A stretch of 64,000 nucleotides of DNA from Blasia pusilla (Eukaryota; Marchantiophyta; Marchantiopsida; Blasiales): assembly GCA_050084515.1 (NCBI GenBank), contig CM114271.1, forward strand, positions 7,812,001 to 7,876,000. Direction: 5' to 3'. Position 1 is the first letter of the stretch. The number at the start of each line of letters is the position of its first letter. The notes under the pieces are model-generated. The model saw nothing but the letters and a program-made list of their open reading frames with translations, did not search any database and was not told the origin of the DNA. Shown here one piece after another: positions 11,705 through 24,400 of the stretch. The position numbers and the translations under genes were made by a program.

Positions 11705-12189
11705 AAGATGTATCTTCATTGGTTATGTTGATGGAACTAAGGGGTATAAGTGCTACATTCCATCCTCTCGGCATCTTATTATTAGTCCGGATGTTGTCTT
11801 TGATGAGCTCAAGTCATGATATGCTCCATCTGAGCCTATTCCACCTCTAAACTTGTCTATTGAAGGGGAGAATATGACTATAAACCAATAGACATTGTCT
11901 ACAACTTCCCCAAGTACTAGTGCAGGATTAAGAGAGGTCCTAGATTCATCACTTAAATCTATGATTCCATGGACGGGAAAAGTACATATTTAGTCTGTTG
12001 ACATTAGTCAAAGCTCGAGTCAGGTGTCAGAGGCATCTACCTCTGAATAATAACTTCGTAGATCAAGTAGAGTTACACATCCAATTCATAGATTCATAAA
12101 TGAAGGTTTCCTTGTGACATATCATGCATATATGATGACTAACCTTCAAGAGTAGGAGCCGAGTTGTTTTGAAGAAGCTGCAAGTAAAT

Positions 12190-12785
12190 ACGAATGGATT
12201 GAAGCTATGAAGGAAGAGCTTCCTGCATTAAGACACCAACAAACATAGGAGCTAGTTGATATACCTTCCGGTAAGGAAGCTATTGGTTGCAAATGGGTTT
12301 ACAAAATCAAGCGCAATCAAGATGGTACAATTAACAGATACAAAGTGAGATTGGTGGCTAAGGATTATGCACAATAATATGGTATCGATTATGAAACATT
12401 TAGCCTTGTTGCAAAGATGGCGACTACGAGAATAGTGGTTGCAGTTGTTGGAAGTAAGAAGTGGAGATTACATCATATGGACGTCAAGAATGCCTTCTTG
12501 AATGGATATCTATACGAGGAGGTATAGGTAACTCAGCCACTTGGATACGAGCATCCCTAGTTTCCATTTCGCGTATGTAGGTTGAAGAAAGCGCTATACG
12601 GGCTCAAACAAGCTCCAAGAGCTTGGTATGGCAAGATTACATACGTCATACAAGAGTTGGAGATAAGGGTATGTGATTCTGACTCGTCGTTATATATCTT
12701 GAGAGGACAAGATCATACAGTTCTCATTGTGTTGTATGTTGATGATCTCTTGATTACTGGGAGTACTGAAGAAATGGTACAATAA
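12190..12785 (+). pseudogene. Copia-B reverse transcriptase
   Basis: Copia RT motifs are visible: KWVYKIK (about 12,295), [10 protein letters not shown] with the first catalytic Asp (about 12,478), [15 protein letters not shown] (about 12,583) and VLYVDDLLITGS with the catalytic Asp pair (about 12,732). Stops at about 12,376, 12,526, 12,558 and 12,783 interrupt the frame. Confidence 0.9.
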
Positions 12786-12815
12786 GTCAAGCTTAAGTTA
12801 CAATCAGAATTTGAT

Positions 12816-13701
12816 ATGAAGGATTTGGGAGAACTCAAGTACTTCCTTGGTACTGAGTTTATCAAGGTTGGAGAGAGCATGTGGTTATTACAACGACAAT
12901 ATGCTCTTCATATGCTTTCAAAATATGGTATGACGGCTTGTAAGCCAATCTCTACACCGTGGGACCAGAGCGTGAAGCTAAGAGTGGATGAAGGAGAGTT
13001 GCTTGCAGATTCTAAAATGTATAGGTGCATGGTTGGAAGTTTGATCTATCAAACTATAACCAGACCAGATTTGAGCTATGCTGTTGGCTTAATGAGCCAT
13101 TTTATGCAAGCACCTCGAAAACCTCACCATGATGCTCTGAGGAGGATTATGCGGTATGTGAAATTCTCTATTCAATCCGGGCTTCAATATGAACCTTCTC
13201 CGAGTTTTCAATTACAGGGATTCACAGATGCTGATTGGGCAGGAAGCGTGTCTGATCGACACTCCACATCTGGTTATTCATTTACTTTGGAAAGCGCAGC
13301 TATAAGTTGGGCTTCAAAGAAGCAACCTTCTGTTGCTTTATCTTCAACTGAGGCTGAGTACAGAGGAGCAGCCAATGCAACATATGAGGCGATGTGGTTT
13401 CATCGATTACTTGTTGAGATTGATGTTAGTAACTTAGAATCTAGTGTAATATATGCAGACAATATTAGTAGCATCAAGCTTGCTAATAACCTTGTGTTTC
13501 ATGGTGCACGTTGAGGTGCACTATCATTTTATTAGAGAGAAAGTGCTTGCAGGAGAAATTGATCTTGTGTATATAGGTACAGATCAGCAAATTGCTGACA
13601 TCTTTACAAATGCATTGTCTAGAGATAAGTCTGAGATGTTTAGAAAGGGTTTAGACGTTAGAGATATCGATATGAGTTTGAGGGGGAGTATTGAAGATTG
13701 A
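12816..13701 (+). pseudogene. Copia-B RT thumb and RNase H
   Basis: Frame 12,816-13,514 continues from the RT with MKDLGELKYFLG and enters RNase H at FTDADWAGSVSDRHSTSGY (Asp), [12 protein letters not shown] (Glu) and a VIYADN segment (Asp). A one-base shift near 13,500 moves the C-terminus (IADIFTNALSRDK) to frame 13,453-13,701. The domain is otherwise complete. Confidence 0.9.
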
Positions 13702-13948
13702 GTTACAATCAAGCTCAGGAGACACCTGAATTGCTACATTTGGTACTCACACGAAGTAGGGAAGCTTAATCTTGGTTAGTGAGTTAAGCACGATTATCTT
13801 AACTAGGGTTAGTTAATCACAGTTAGTCTAACTCGAGACTATGGTTAAGGGTAGGGTTAGGGTTGCTTGTACATATCCTGTATAATTGAGAAGAGGACCA
13901 GCCTCCACTCAATTTCTCTCATTGCAAATTTCGTTCTCCATGGTGTGG

Positions 13949-14029
<81 letters not shown>

Positions 14030-14050
14030 GTTTTCCACTTGTTATGCTTG
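13692..14050 (+). repeat. Copia-B 3' LTR with microsatellite expansion
   Basis: It follows the polypurine tract and begins TGAAGATTGAG. It matches the 5' LTR except for scattered substitutions, an expanded GT/GA tract at 13,948-14,027 and loss of the last 16 or so bases. Confidence 0.88.
13948..14027 (+). repeat. (GT)n(GA)n microsatellite in the 3' LTR
   Basis: About 8 GT units are followed by about 31 GA units. The 5' LTR has only GTGTGTATGAGAGAG at this place, so the tract grew after insertion. Confidence 0.95.
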
Positions 14051-14480
14051 TAGCGGATGTTGTAGTGACAGATCCTACGCGGATGGCGGTGCGAGCTCAA
14101 GTGGTGGCACAAGGGAGATTGCTACAAGGAGCGGCGGCAGCAGCGGTAAAGAAAACCCACATTTATAGTTGACTTCATGACAAACATTGATTTATCCCCC
14201 TAGCCATTGAGATGTACGGGGCTATGGAGGAGAGGTTTGACTCGTTCCTTACGGATTGCGCCCATCATCTCCGGTCGAGAAATGGGTTGTCCTTAGCCAT
14301 TGCGATTCTTTATGGTAGGCAATGAATTTCCATAGCTTTGCAGCCAACCCAGGCAAATGGGCTTTTGCGACAAGCTCAGGCAGTTGGAGAGGCCAATGGT
14401 AGAGGCCCACTTGGTAGTGACCATAGTTCTATAAGTGTTGCTGATATGTTAGTGAGTTTGGTTGTTAGGGAGGAAGGTCC
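14051..14480 (+). pseudogene. RT-X relic, 3' part
   Basis: Readings VVTDPTRMAVRAQ (about 14,060) and PLAIEMYGAMEERFDSFLTDCAHHL (about 14,200) belong to the C-terminal part of the non-LTR RT family seen at 7,456-8,649. The fragment therefore resumes after Copia-B. Stops and shifts are present. Confidence 0.65.
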
Positions 14481-15469
14481 CCTTCTCTCTCCCTATGCCC
14501 CCCTCCTTTGTATCCTAATGGGTTTTCATGAAACGTTTCTATTAAAGTTTATATTCTATCCAACCACTACTTTCATGACAATCTCCAAATTTGGTGGCAA
14601 TTTCCCATGGGGCCCAAATTTCATCCGAGTGATCAAAGCGGATCCTTGATTCCTGCTTGACCATCGGATCCAATAATTCGACGTGACGCCACGCGACATT
14701 GCGACCTGGCCCTTACGGAACGTAACAATGGTGGGGGTAACCGTAGAGCCACAGTGCGCCTCTCTGACTGGCCCCATTAATTGATTTGATCACTGTGAGC
14801 TCGGCAAACGAACGAACAAGCGATGCTCCGCTCAGCGTTACGAAAACCCGGGCTAGGCGAGCGATCCGAAGCCCATCACGCGAGCATCCGTCCGCAGGAC
14901 AGACAGAGAATCGCGTAGTGAGTGCTTGCCTCCCTGAGCAAACGTTGGCTTAGGACTCCAATAGTCCCAGGGTTGGAGTTTCAGAAAAGAGACGAAGACT
15001 TCTGGTGGAGAAAAATTGGGAGCAAATTCGAAGCAGAGAGCGAGAGAGGGAGAGGGAGAGAGAGAGAACTGTGGACGATGGCAGCTCGATAGAGTGAGGT
15101 CATTGGGGTGTGGGTTCTGCGTAGGTGGTTGGTGGGAGCTGGGAATCGGAATTGAGTGCGGACGGAGGAGAATTGGATCGGGAGGAATTTCAGGAGAGGG
15201 GTAGGATGTAGGGGAGCAGTGACAGCAGGGAAGTGGAAAACGAAATTTCATTCGCTGGGGGTTTTATATGGATGGTTTTTCTTGTCTGTGGAGATCGTGT
15301 GGTTGTCTGGGATTTGAGAAGTTCAGTTGTTGAGAGCTGCGAGCCGTCGGGTTTGAACTGGGACAGTTATGTTGTCGAACAGTTGAGCGTCTGCTTGGCA
15401 CCTACACCCGAGAACAGATGGGGACGGTGAAGAATCTTAGGAGGAAAACTTAGTGGAAGTCTCTTCGAA
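14481..15469 (+). promoter_or_regulatory. 5' flank and leader of the CPSF-A-like gene
   Basis: No mobile-element coding is seen. A GA-rich tract at about 15,035-15,068 resembles the GAGA or pyrimidine-patch elements of plant promoters and 5' UTRs. The gene's first codon is at 15,470 in the context TTCGAAATGGC. I cannot place the transcription start; no convincing TATA box stands at a proper distance from the tract. Confidence 0.4.
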
Positions 15470-18400
15470 ATGGCTGTCTCTGAGATGGTGGACGCGGATA
15501 CCTCAAACGCGCACCCTTCACTGTATCTGGCGAAATGTGTTTTGCGAAGCAGTGTGGTGTTGCAAGCAGTGTATGGGCACATCCGCTCTTCATCCACTCT
15601 CGATCTTGTATTTGGCAAGGTACGGAGAGATTTCTCTCGGTTGCTCATTTGAGAAATTGGAATTGTCGATCCCCGTCAGGTTGAACGAGAATGGTAGTCT
15701 CACAACGTAATTACTAGATACTGTAGGTTAGGGGCAGAGCAGGCGATAAAAGTCTATTCTTCTTGAAGGAGCAATCTGGCGACACAAAATTCATATATTG
15801 TGCCCTACTTGTAAATTTTCTGTTCAGTGGTGCTAATTCAATACAACAAGAGCTGTACGAAGGGTGATCTCTGTCTCTCGCACGCAGTATTTGGTCATCC
15901 TCTTTTTGAGTTGTAGAAAAATGTAGTCATTCAACTCTGGTAGCCCTTCATAGCTACCTGCTATTGCTGATTCCAGATTTTTTTACGAAAGCCTGGATAT
16001 TGGTTGCTGCGGAACTAGTATAAGAACTCTGAATTACACATGAATGGCTCCATGGAGTGTCGTCTGACCCAGACGGCATATGAATCGGAGGTGCTGATGG
16101 TTCACTTGATTTGCAGGAAACAGCTTTGGAACTAGCCGTGCTGAGTGAGGATGGGGTAGTTCAATCTGTCTGTGAACAACCTGTCTTTGGCACCATCCGA
16201 GATCTCAAGATACTGCCATGGAATGAGGAATTTCGTGCTTCGCAATCTCAGGTGTCAGCTGATTTGTGTATTTTCTATCACGTTTTGTGTGGGAATTGAT
16301 ATCATTAAAGTGCTTCTTATCAAACATCCAAAAAAATGATACCAACAATGTCTTTGTAGAAGTTCACACTGATGAAAGTTTAAGTGTGCAGATCTTGGTA
16401 ATTTGGGCAAAAGCATTTTTGAACCAAATGTAGCAAGAATAAAGGAGCGCACTTCGTTGAGATCTTGATTCTAAGAGCATTGTGTGTCGTGATCTGGAAG
16501 AATAATGTAGATTCTTTGCAAGTTAAGCTATTTTCTAGGCTGCCGGATGCCTGATTAATGCCAATCCTGTTTCACTCCCATTCCTGTACATGTCAAGGTT
16601 TGCCATCCACTGGTACCATGTGGTTATTAACAAGACTGTGCTTCTCTTAAAAAATTCAAAAGGAAGAGAATGCTTTTCTCCATGGGATGGGTAAAACAAG
16701 ACCGGGAGAGCACACAGGAGCGGAGCCCTTCCAGGCACTGTGTAAACATAAGTTGTGTCGGTGAGCAGTACCCTGTCTGTGGTTCAGAGATTATAATTTG
16801 ATTCTTTCGCATTTGGTGCAGCATTTTGGCAAGGATCTACTGGTTCTACTTTCAGATTCTGGGAAGCTTTCATTTCTCACATTCAGTATTGAGCTACACA
16901 GGTATGGCAACATTGAATCCATTTTAGTTAAAGATTGTTACATAAATGGTGTCTTCTAATTGACTTCCAGTGTATCTCAAGGAAGGACAGATGCAGATGT
17001 TCTTGTACTGTGGACTGTCTTGTTATCTGACTCCAGATCTTGGTAGCTTGCATAAATTTTGTTCTTCAGACAGGAGGTCTTCTCTTTTGTTACAGAGGTG
17101 ACTATCATGGAAGATAAGATCATCGTATTGAGAGAGTTGGTTGTGCACATTTTAAGAGCTGTTTCTATGGACTCTGGACCCAGGTTCTTGGCAGTTTCAC
17201 AGGCAGATCTGGATCTTCCCGGAAACTCAGGACAGGATCTTGGTCGTCTATTGGCAATTGAACCCAGGTAGGCTCCAGTCTTGTCCTCAGTTCTTTTGAG
17301 AAAGAGATACACCCATGTATCATATACACAGTTTGAGTTAGTTACTTAGAAACTGAAGTAATTTCATACAAATAATGAAGGTTGCTGGCCAACTATCATG
17401 AGAGGCGTTTGTTAATAATGAGGAATAGTCATGAGAGACTGTAAGCATTACTGGGCACAAGTGCGTTGAGCATAACAGGCATTTCTCATTTATATTTTGA
17501 ATCTCGAACTGGCTGATGAAGGGATTTCATGCTGCGTTCTGCTTGTCTATAAGTAGTTATTATACTTGAACCATGTTGAAGTAGTAAATATGCTTGAAAG
17601 TCAGAACTAGAGCACTTCAGCTGAATGTACTTAAGCAACTTTTTGAATGTTCAGATGGTTTCAAGACGTTTTAATTTGCCACAACTAATCGCACCACTGG
17701 TTAGAAATGTCTTATTCGGGAAATGTGCTCCTTGAATGTGGAGAAAATTCACCTAGTCCACATGTATGAGGCAGAATTTGTCTTCATCTCTGGTATTTTG
17801 GTGGTATTCTCTCAGGGGATCTGCAATTGCTGTGGCTTCTTTTGAGGGGAGCATCACTGTTTTCCTCACTTCTGCTGCTGCCGGGAATGATGTGGTGAAG
17901 AAGGTCAATAGCCAAGCTTATCTGTGAACATACTTGTCTTTGAACCAGATAACTCCTGGATTGGAAACTGTTCCAATCAGATCTCCAAACTCTTTCCTTA
18001 ATCAAAGTAGGGATACCAGTAGCATCACTGCGGACATCCATGAGGTCCGGTAGCTTTTACATTCTATGAGTAACTGTCAATTAGGTTTCATCACAACAGG
18101 ACAAGAACGTCATGTCTTTCCATTATCCAGAGTGGCTTCGCTGGATGCTTTCAACTACCACAGATGAAGTTTTGCATGAGACGCTTGCAGACTGGAGTTG
18201 AAGAACTCTCAGAAAATGGATGTGGAGAAAGGTGCCATTTTTTTTCTGGAATGCCTTAGAAAGGCACTCAGTCAGCATGGTTGTGAAAGCTATTCCAAAA
18301 CACTGCAGACAGTGATTTTCTCAATTCCTTCAGCCATTTGTGTTTGTTGCCTGGCAGAAATTGCTCTTTCCAAGCAGATCCACGATCCAAGCTGGTTTAA

Positions 18401-21400
18401 TTGAAAGTAAAGAGAAGTCATTTGCATTGGGGACCATCTGGAGTATGGCATTTGTTCAAAGTACTCAAGAATTGAAGCAGAGGGGAGATCCTGGAATGTT
18501 AATACTGGCGGTGCTGGCTCATAGGTGAGAGCTTCTCTATACCGGTTCCTCTTGTGGTGTGCAGCACATGAAAGAAAGTGAACTGTATCCTGAAGTTAAT
18601 TGTGCACATGATGTGACTTGAAGTTTCACAGCTATTTTTTTCTTGTGCTTTGCAGTGGTTTTTAATAAGAATGTAGACAGTATGGGGACCACAAACATTG
18701 TTGAGACAGAGAAAGCACAGCATGCACGATACCCATCAGTGCTAACTTGCAAGACACAGTAGGAGTCTTATGGCCATGTCGAGGCTAGCTCCCTGCATGG
18801 TTTCACCCTCACAACCTTCCATAAACACACTAAAGGCATGTTAGCTGATACTGGAACAAGAAAGAGTTATATCACCAAGCTATGACAAGCTCATACACAT
18901 GAGACGCAAGTAAAAACGAGCTGAACACTCAAGGAGATTCAGACTGCACTACAGCAGCATCCTGGTGGAAAGTTAGCGCTTCGCAATGGAGCAGATGTCA
19001 CTAAGTGAACAGAGCAACAAGCTGGGCATATATACTAGTGGGTTGGACGAGAAGGAGAGAAGGGAAGGAGGAAGGGGGCCAACCAGAGGCTCTGTTGCTG
19101 GATGAGGCTGCCCTAAAACGAACCCTAAGATATCTTTAGAAATGGGGCTGATAAACTCATTCCTCTAGAACAACCGTCCCTAAACTTAGAAGAGACTTCA
19201 GGCGCAATTATTTATTTATACCCTCTTCCTAGTGTACGGATCAGGGCAGGGACAAGTACAGTCCATACCCTTTGCCAACCATAGTTCTTAGCTGTGTTCT
19301 GTACACAATAAAATCCATATGTCTTGTGTTGGAATGTACTGCATTCTCAACATTTTTCAGTTTGAATAGATCCCAGTCTAAATAGCCATAATTATTTATT
19401 TATACCTTTCTTCTTACTGTACTAGATCAGGGCAGGGGCAACTACAGTCCATACCCTTTGCCAATCGTAGTTACTAGCTGAACTTCTATACACAATACAA
19501 TCCATATGTCTTGTATTTGGAAAGCACTGCATTCTCAGCACTCCTACTCAGGACATCTCCAAACGCAACCCAAATGTGCACAAACTTTTTTCATGTTTGT
19601 GTTTAGCTAACACCTTTATAAGAGCACCAGCAGCCATATGATCAGTGGTGATGAATTCCAAATCCACCTCCTTTCCAATCCGTTTTCTGATGAATTGGAA
19701 TTGTATGTGGATGTGCTTCGTTCTTGGATGATGTATTGAATTCTTGCTGAGGTGAATGCTGCTCATGTTATCCTCATAGATAAAAGTTGGTCCAGGTTTT
19801 CTGTGATCAACTTCTCCAACCTGATGACCTCCCTGGTGGCATGTGTCAGGGCCACATATACAGCCTCGGTACTCAACAATGAAACAGCTGCTTGCTTCTT
19901 ACTAGACCAGCTTACCGCTCCTCCAAATAAGAGAAAAAAATAGCCAGAAGTGGATGATCTGTCTTCTGGATTTCCACCCTAATCTGCCTCTGAGAATCTG
20001 ATCTGAGCAGGTCTTCCATGCTTGCTGTAAGTGAGCACAATTTCAGCCTTCCCCTTCAGGTAACTAAGTACTCTCTTGAGTGCAATCCAATATGGAAAGT
20101 AGGGACTGGCATAGGACCCCCACAACATAGGCTATATTTGGCCGTGTGCACACCACTCAGTACATCAAACTACCTACAGCACTTGGGAAAGGAACTTGGC
20201 AGACTGACTAGAGGACTCGGTTGAATCGGATGTGCTAAGATAATAGCAGACGATTCATGTCTTCTCTTCCTTCAGAAGTTATCTCTTCTGTAGCTTGAGT
20301 CCTGTCTAAATTGGTGTCCTAACATGCTTGCAGTTGTTCGTGGCGAACTTTTAAATTACCTTCTTCACATACTGAGACTGATCCAAACTTATACTTCCTC
20401 GCTCTCTGTTTCTGTTAATCCACATGCCTAACAAGTAATGCACAGGGTCTAAGTCCATCGCCTCAAAAGCTTTGCAAAGAGCTTTCTTTAAAAGCTTTTC
20501 AAAGTTTCAGAACTGGAACTGAGGATCAGGTGATTATCTATATTGAGAGCAATAATCATATGCTCCTTGGTCATGAAGTAGACACTATAATTTGATTTTG
20601 ATACCAGAGAACTGGTGCTTAACAAATATTCATCCATCTTTGTGTACCTGGATGTGTGCTTAAGACTAGAAATCGATTTGTTCTTTTGAAAATTGTTAAT
20701 ATCTAGTTTATTCATGCCCTAAAAGTAGTTAGTCAAATACGAACTTAGTTGGCTGGAGACAATTTAGAGCTCCTCTATCTTTTTAGGGTAATCTCGAATT
20801 ATGGCTAGCCACCATCACGTATTTAGGGTATGGATCCAGTCAAGAAGATCTAAGGGTCAGAAGTGCTCACCCCCATGTAAATATTGTCCCCACGTAGAGT
20901 CATAAGATAATTGTACTGTATGCACAGCTTTTGGTGAGGACTCCTGAGGCTCTTGGTGTGTCGTACAGCACTGGTCCTGTTGCAGAGTGATCCAAGAGAA
21001 TGAAGAGGAGATTGAGACAAAGTCCTGTGCTGTGTAGGAGGATTCTACACAGTCTTGTTCTGATGTGACTCTCCTTGTTATCCATCAGATACTAGATTTT
21101 TTCTTTTAGATCTCCCCTGAGTGAGGAAGGCAGTTTTCACGTCTATCTGCTCAACTTCCCAATCATGCTTAGCTGTGCACCTGATGGAAGTGAATTTTAC
21201 AACTAGTGCAAAGGTTTCATTGTAGTCTAGGCCTTCCACTCGACCACAAGTCTGGCCTTATACTTGGGACTCTCATTTTCGGGACCCTTCTTAACCGTAA
21301 AGATTTACTCCCAACGGCCTTTCAACCCTTCACAATCACATTAGACTTGACTTTCTGGATTTCTTCACTCACCTGGCCCTCAAGGTCTCTGAATGCATGG

Positions 21401-24400
21401 CTAGGCAGAATCAGGTTCAGATCGCTAAGTTCCTATGTGGGTGTGTGAAGACTAGGGAAAAATTACCTGGCGCAAAGGACCTAAGAGGTCCTTTGTTGTT
21501 GCTGGTACTCTTTTTTCAAGCTGCTTTAGGTTTAATATGTGATGGTGGCTAGCCGTAATTCGAGATTACCCTAAAAAGTTAGAGAAGCTCTAAATTGTCT
21601 CCAGCCAACTATGTTAGTATCCAGGTAAGTTAGTATTCGACTAACTACTTTTAGGGCATGACTAAACTAGATATTAACAAATTTCAACACAACCTCCCAA
21701 CAGAAATAAACACACTACGGGCACTTTCGCTGATATTGGATCAAGAAAGAGTTGTATCACCTAGGTATGACAAGCTCAAACACATGAGAAGCAAGTAAAA
21801 ACGAGCTGAACACCCAAGGAGATTGATACCGCACTGCAGCAGCATCGTGGTGGAAAGTTAGCGCTTCGCAATGGAGCAGATGACACTAACTGAACAGAGC
21901 AACAAGCTGTATATGCTAGTGGCTTGGATGAGAAGGAGAGAAGAGAAGGAGGAAGGGGGCCAACCAGAGGCTGTGTTGCTGGATGGAGGCTGGCCTAAAA
22001 CGAAACCTAAGATATCTTTAGAAATGGAGCTGATAACTCATTCCTCTAAGACAGCCATCCCTAAACTTAGAAGAGACTTCAGGCACAATTACTTATTTAT
22101 ACCCTCTTCCTAGTGTACTGATCAGGGCAGGGACAACTACAGTCCATACCCTTTGCCAACCATAGTTCCCAGCTGTGTTCTATACAAAATACAATCGATA
22201 TGTCTTGTGTTTGGAATGTACTGCACTCTCAACAGTTTGAAAAGGTCCTAGTCTAGATATGTAGTTTTGAATTCTGTGAGATTTATTATCTATGAGAAGA
22301 GGTCAAGGATGGCTCTACGCAATATGTGGGTTTGGAAATAGTCTTTAAGAAGTTTGAGCTGGGGTTGCAGAAGTCCGGAGGAGCAAGAAAAGAGACGGCA
22401 TAATTCACTCTTCTCTGTTAGATAAATACATTTTAGATAAAGGTATCAGGCGTAAACTAAATGTGTGTTAAAGGAAATATCTAATGCTGCTACTCTTAGT
22501 GGTCCTTCATCTAACTAAGATACTTGGCCTTTTGACTAAAAGAGCCACTTGGCACTGTATCTCACGTCCTACCTTTAGTGGTTCCCCACCTAGTCACTTG
22601 GCCTCTTGGCTGAAAGAGACGCTGTAAACACTAGTAGGCTATCTTGTCTCTAGCCACCATCCAGACTAGTATATAATCTGGGGCTTGGATGAGCATAGTC
22701 TATTAAGTTCTCCATAAAGTTTACACTCAGCTTTGCTATCGTATCATTGCCATTGTGTCATACATTTCTCATATATTCTCGAACATTCTCCAGATGGATC
22801 CAAGTCTGCTAGTGGTGGGCAAATCCGAGGGCAGGATGGTAGATTCCATGTCACCATTAAGTGATGTGGATGTAGTGCCTGATCAGGGGCTGATTGCTGC
22901 AGGTCTCAAAAAAGAATTGTGATTGTGGTTGAACAGCCTTGACCTGAAAGTGAGTCTTGAGAGGTTGGGACTTTACATTCAATCTTTCTGTAAGGAGAAA
23001 ATCTCCTTTCAATTTCAGGAGTATTACCTCATCTACTCTGTCCTCTTTATGCTGGATTGTGTTTTCCATTCAATCACAGATTGAGAGTAGAATCTACCAT
23101 CGAATTCTTACAGGGGCTAAATTTTGAACCTAGATTTCAATTCGAAAACCATGGCCAGTTGCCTAAGTAGCTGTGCGAATGGATTTCCTTGGAGTAGGTT
23201 CTCAGCTTTACTCGAGAATGTCACAGCATTCTGCTTCTGTAGAATTCTGGGAATAGAAAGTCCATGGACTTGCCTAGTCGTTTGTGGAAGGTACACTGCC
23301 ACTGTTTGTCTGTGAAGGCATCTTTCTTATGTCATCTGATTCCATCAGAGAAGCTAGGTCTAGAACAGTATCTGCCACTTGTGAACATCATTTCCATCCA
23401 GAGGTTTGTGTGGGGCTGTGATTGCATGACTTACAGAACTTAAGTGAGAATGCGTGCTTCTGTTTCTGCTTCCAGACTTTAGTCAAAAAATTAGGCTTAG
23501 ATAATCTGCCTTTAGCGCTTGCATGGTACACATTTGTTGTGACAAGTCCAAGTTGGCTACCTTTGAGGGGTGTGTAGCGTGCTATGGCACATTGTTGAAC
23601 CCGACTATCGTGGAGGTATGTGAAGTTATAGGGTTCGTCTTGTAGGGAGTTGAAAGTAGGACTTGCATGAGATTGGTCGGCACCTGTATTTACCATCTTT
23701 TCTTCCGTTTTCTTGAGTTTTTCTTTTTTGAAAAAGTGATGTCTGGATGATTATAGTATGAGATACTCTTGTACCTGGTTCTATGCTCCTTCATTCAAAA
23801 TATGGCTTCTTCATGATTCTACAAAATAAATGTTGCTAATTACTCCACGTCACAAACACTAAACAGAACTCTTTCAGTCCTTCTAGCACAGTTGGTAGTC
23901 ATGTGCTCGTTTGTGTAGTAGCTTGTTGTTTTAACTTGTTAGAACACTTTCAAACGGATTTCAATCGAAATGTGGAATTTCTTGTCCATGCAGGAAAGGA
24001 CATGAATCAAATGATATACAGGTTCTAAATTGTGACACCAGGGAGTGTACCATGCAGCTTTTAGCAACTTACAACCCATCTGGCACTATACCCGGTTCTC
24101 TCGCTCTGAATATAATTGAGTTTCCTGTTGTACCTGGGTACATACTTCTTGCCCGTTCCAGTGATTTGTTGCTTCTTGACTTGAGAAGTCCAAGCAGTCC
24201 TTGTGCTTCAACTGTTGTTTCCGTACAGGACCAGTTATCTGTTGAGGATGATGGGGAAGGTCAGGATACTTTGGCTGCATCTGCTCTTTTAGAGTTGTTT
24301 TCCAGGTTTCGAGAATCTTCTGAAGAGAGCTCTATTTGTAGTTGGAGCTGGCAGCCAGATGGTGGGGATCAACCTAAGTTAGTAATGGGTATGGATACAG

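Larger units (their letters stand above)
8650..14050 (+). mobile_element. Copia-B, nearly complete Ty1/copia retrotransposon
   Basis: The element has two LTRs, a PBS, gag, protease, integrase, reverse transcriptase, RNase H and a polypurine tract (GAGGGGGAG, 13,680-13,688), in canonical Copia order. By eye the LTRs differ at only about ten positions outside the microsatellite, so the insertion is fairly young. Many in-frame stops occur (for example near 9,553, 9,568, 11,030 and 12,376), several at codons where C-to-T change would give TAA or TAG. It is inserted inside RT-X. The 3' LTR lacks its last 16 or so bases, so a target-site duplication cannot be read. Confidence 0.92.
18808..22234 (-). 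mobile_element. Copia-C, internally deleted, in intron 8 of the host gene
   Basis: Two similar copies of about 540 bp (about 18,808-19,352 and 21,693-22,234) share the words GACAAGCTCA, GGTGGAAAGTTAGCGCTTCGC and CCATACCCTTTGCCAA and end CTCAACA, so they are LTRs. Between them, minus-strand Copia RT (about 21,460-20,490) and RNase H C-terminus (19,766-19,548, with [15 protein letters not shown]) are recognisable. Gag, protease and integrase are absent. The Asp-Asp box reads NIDNH instead of YVDD. An LTR-D piece interrupts the RT. Confidence 0.78.

Noticed and set aside
13953-14168. Open frames across the GA microsatellite (both strands)
   Set aside because: They are open only because dinucleotide repeats encode no stop. 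They lie in an LTR.
24086-24280. Antisense frames within the large exon of the host gene
   Set aside because: They are short and without motifs, inside a 1,930-bp exon that is open and conserved on the plus strand.
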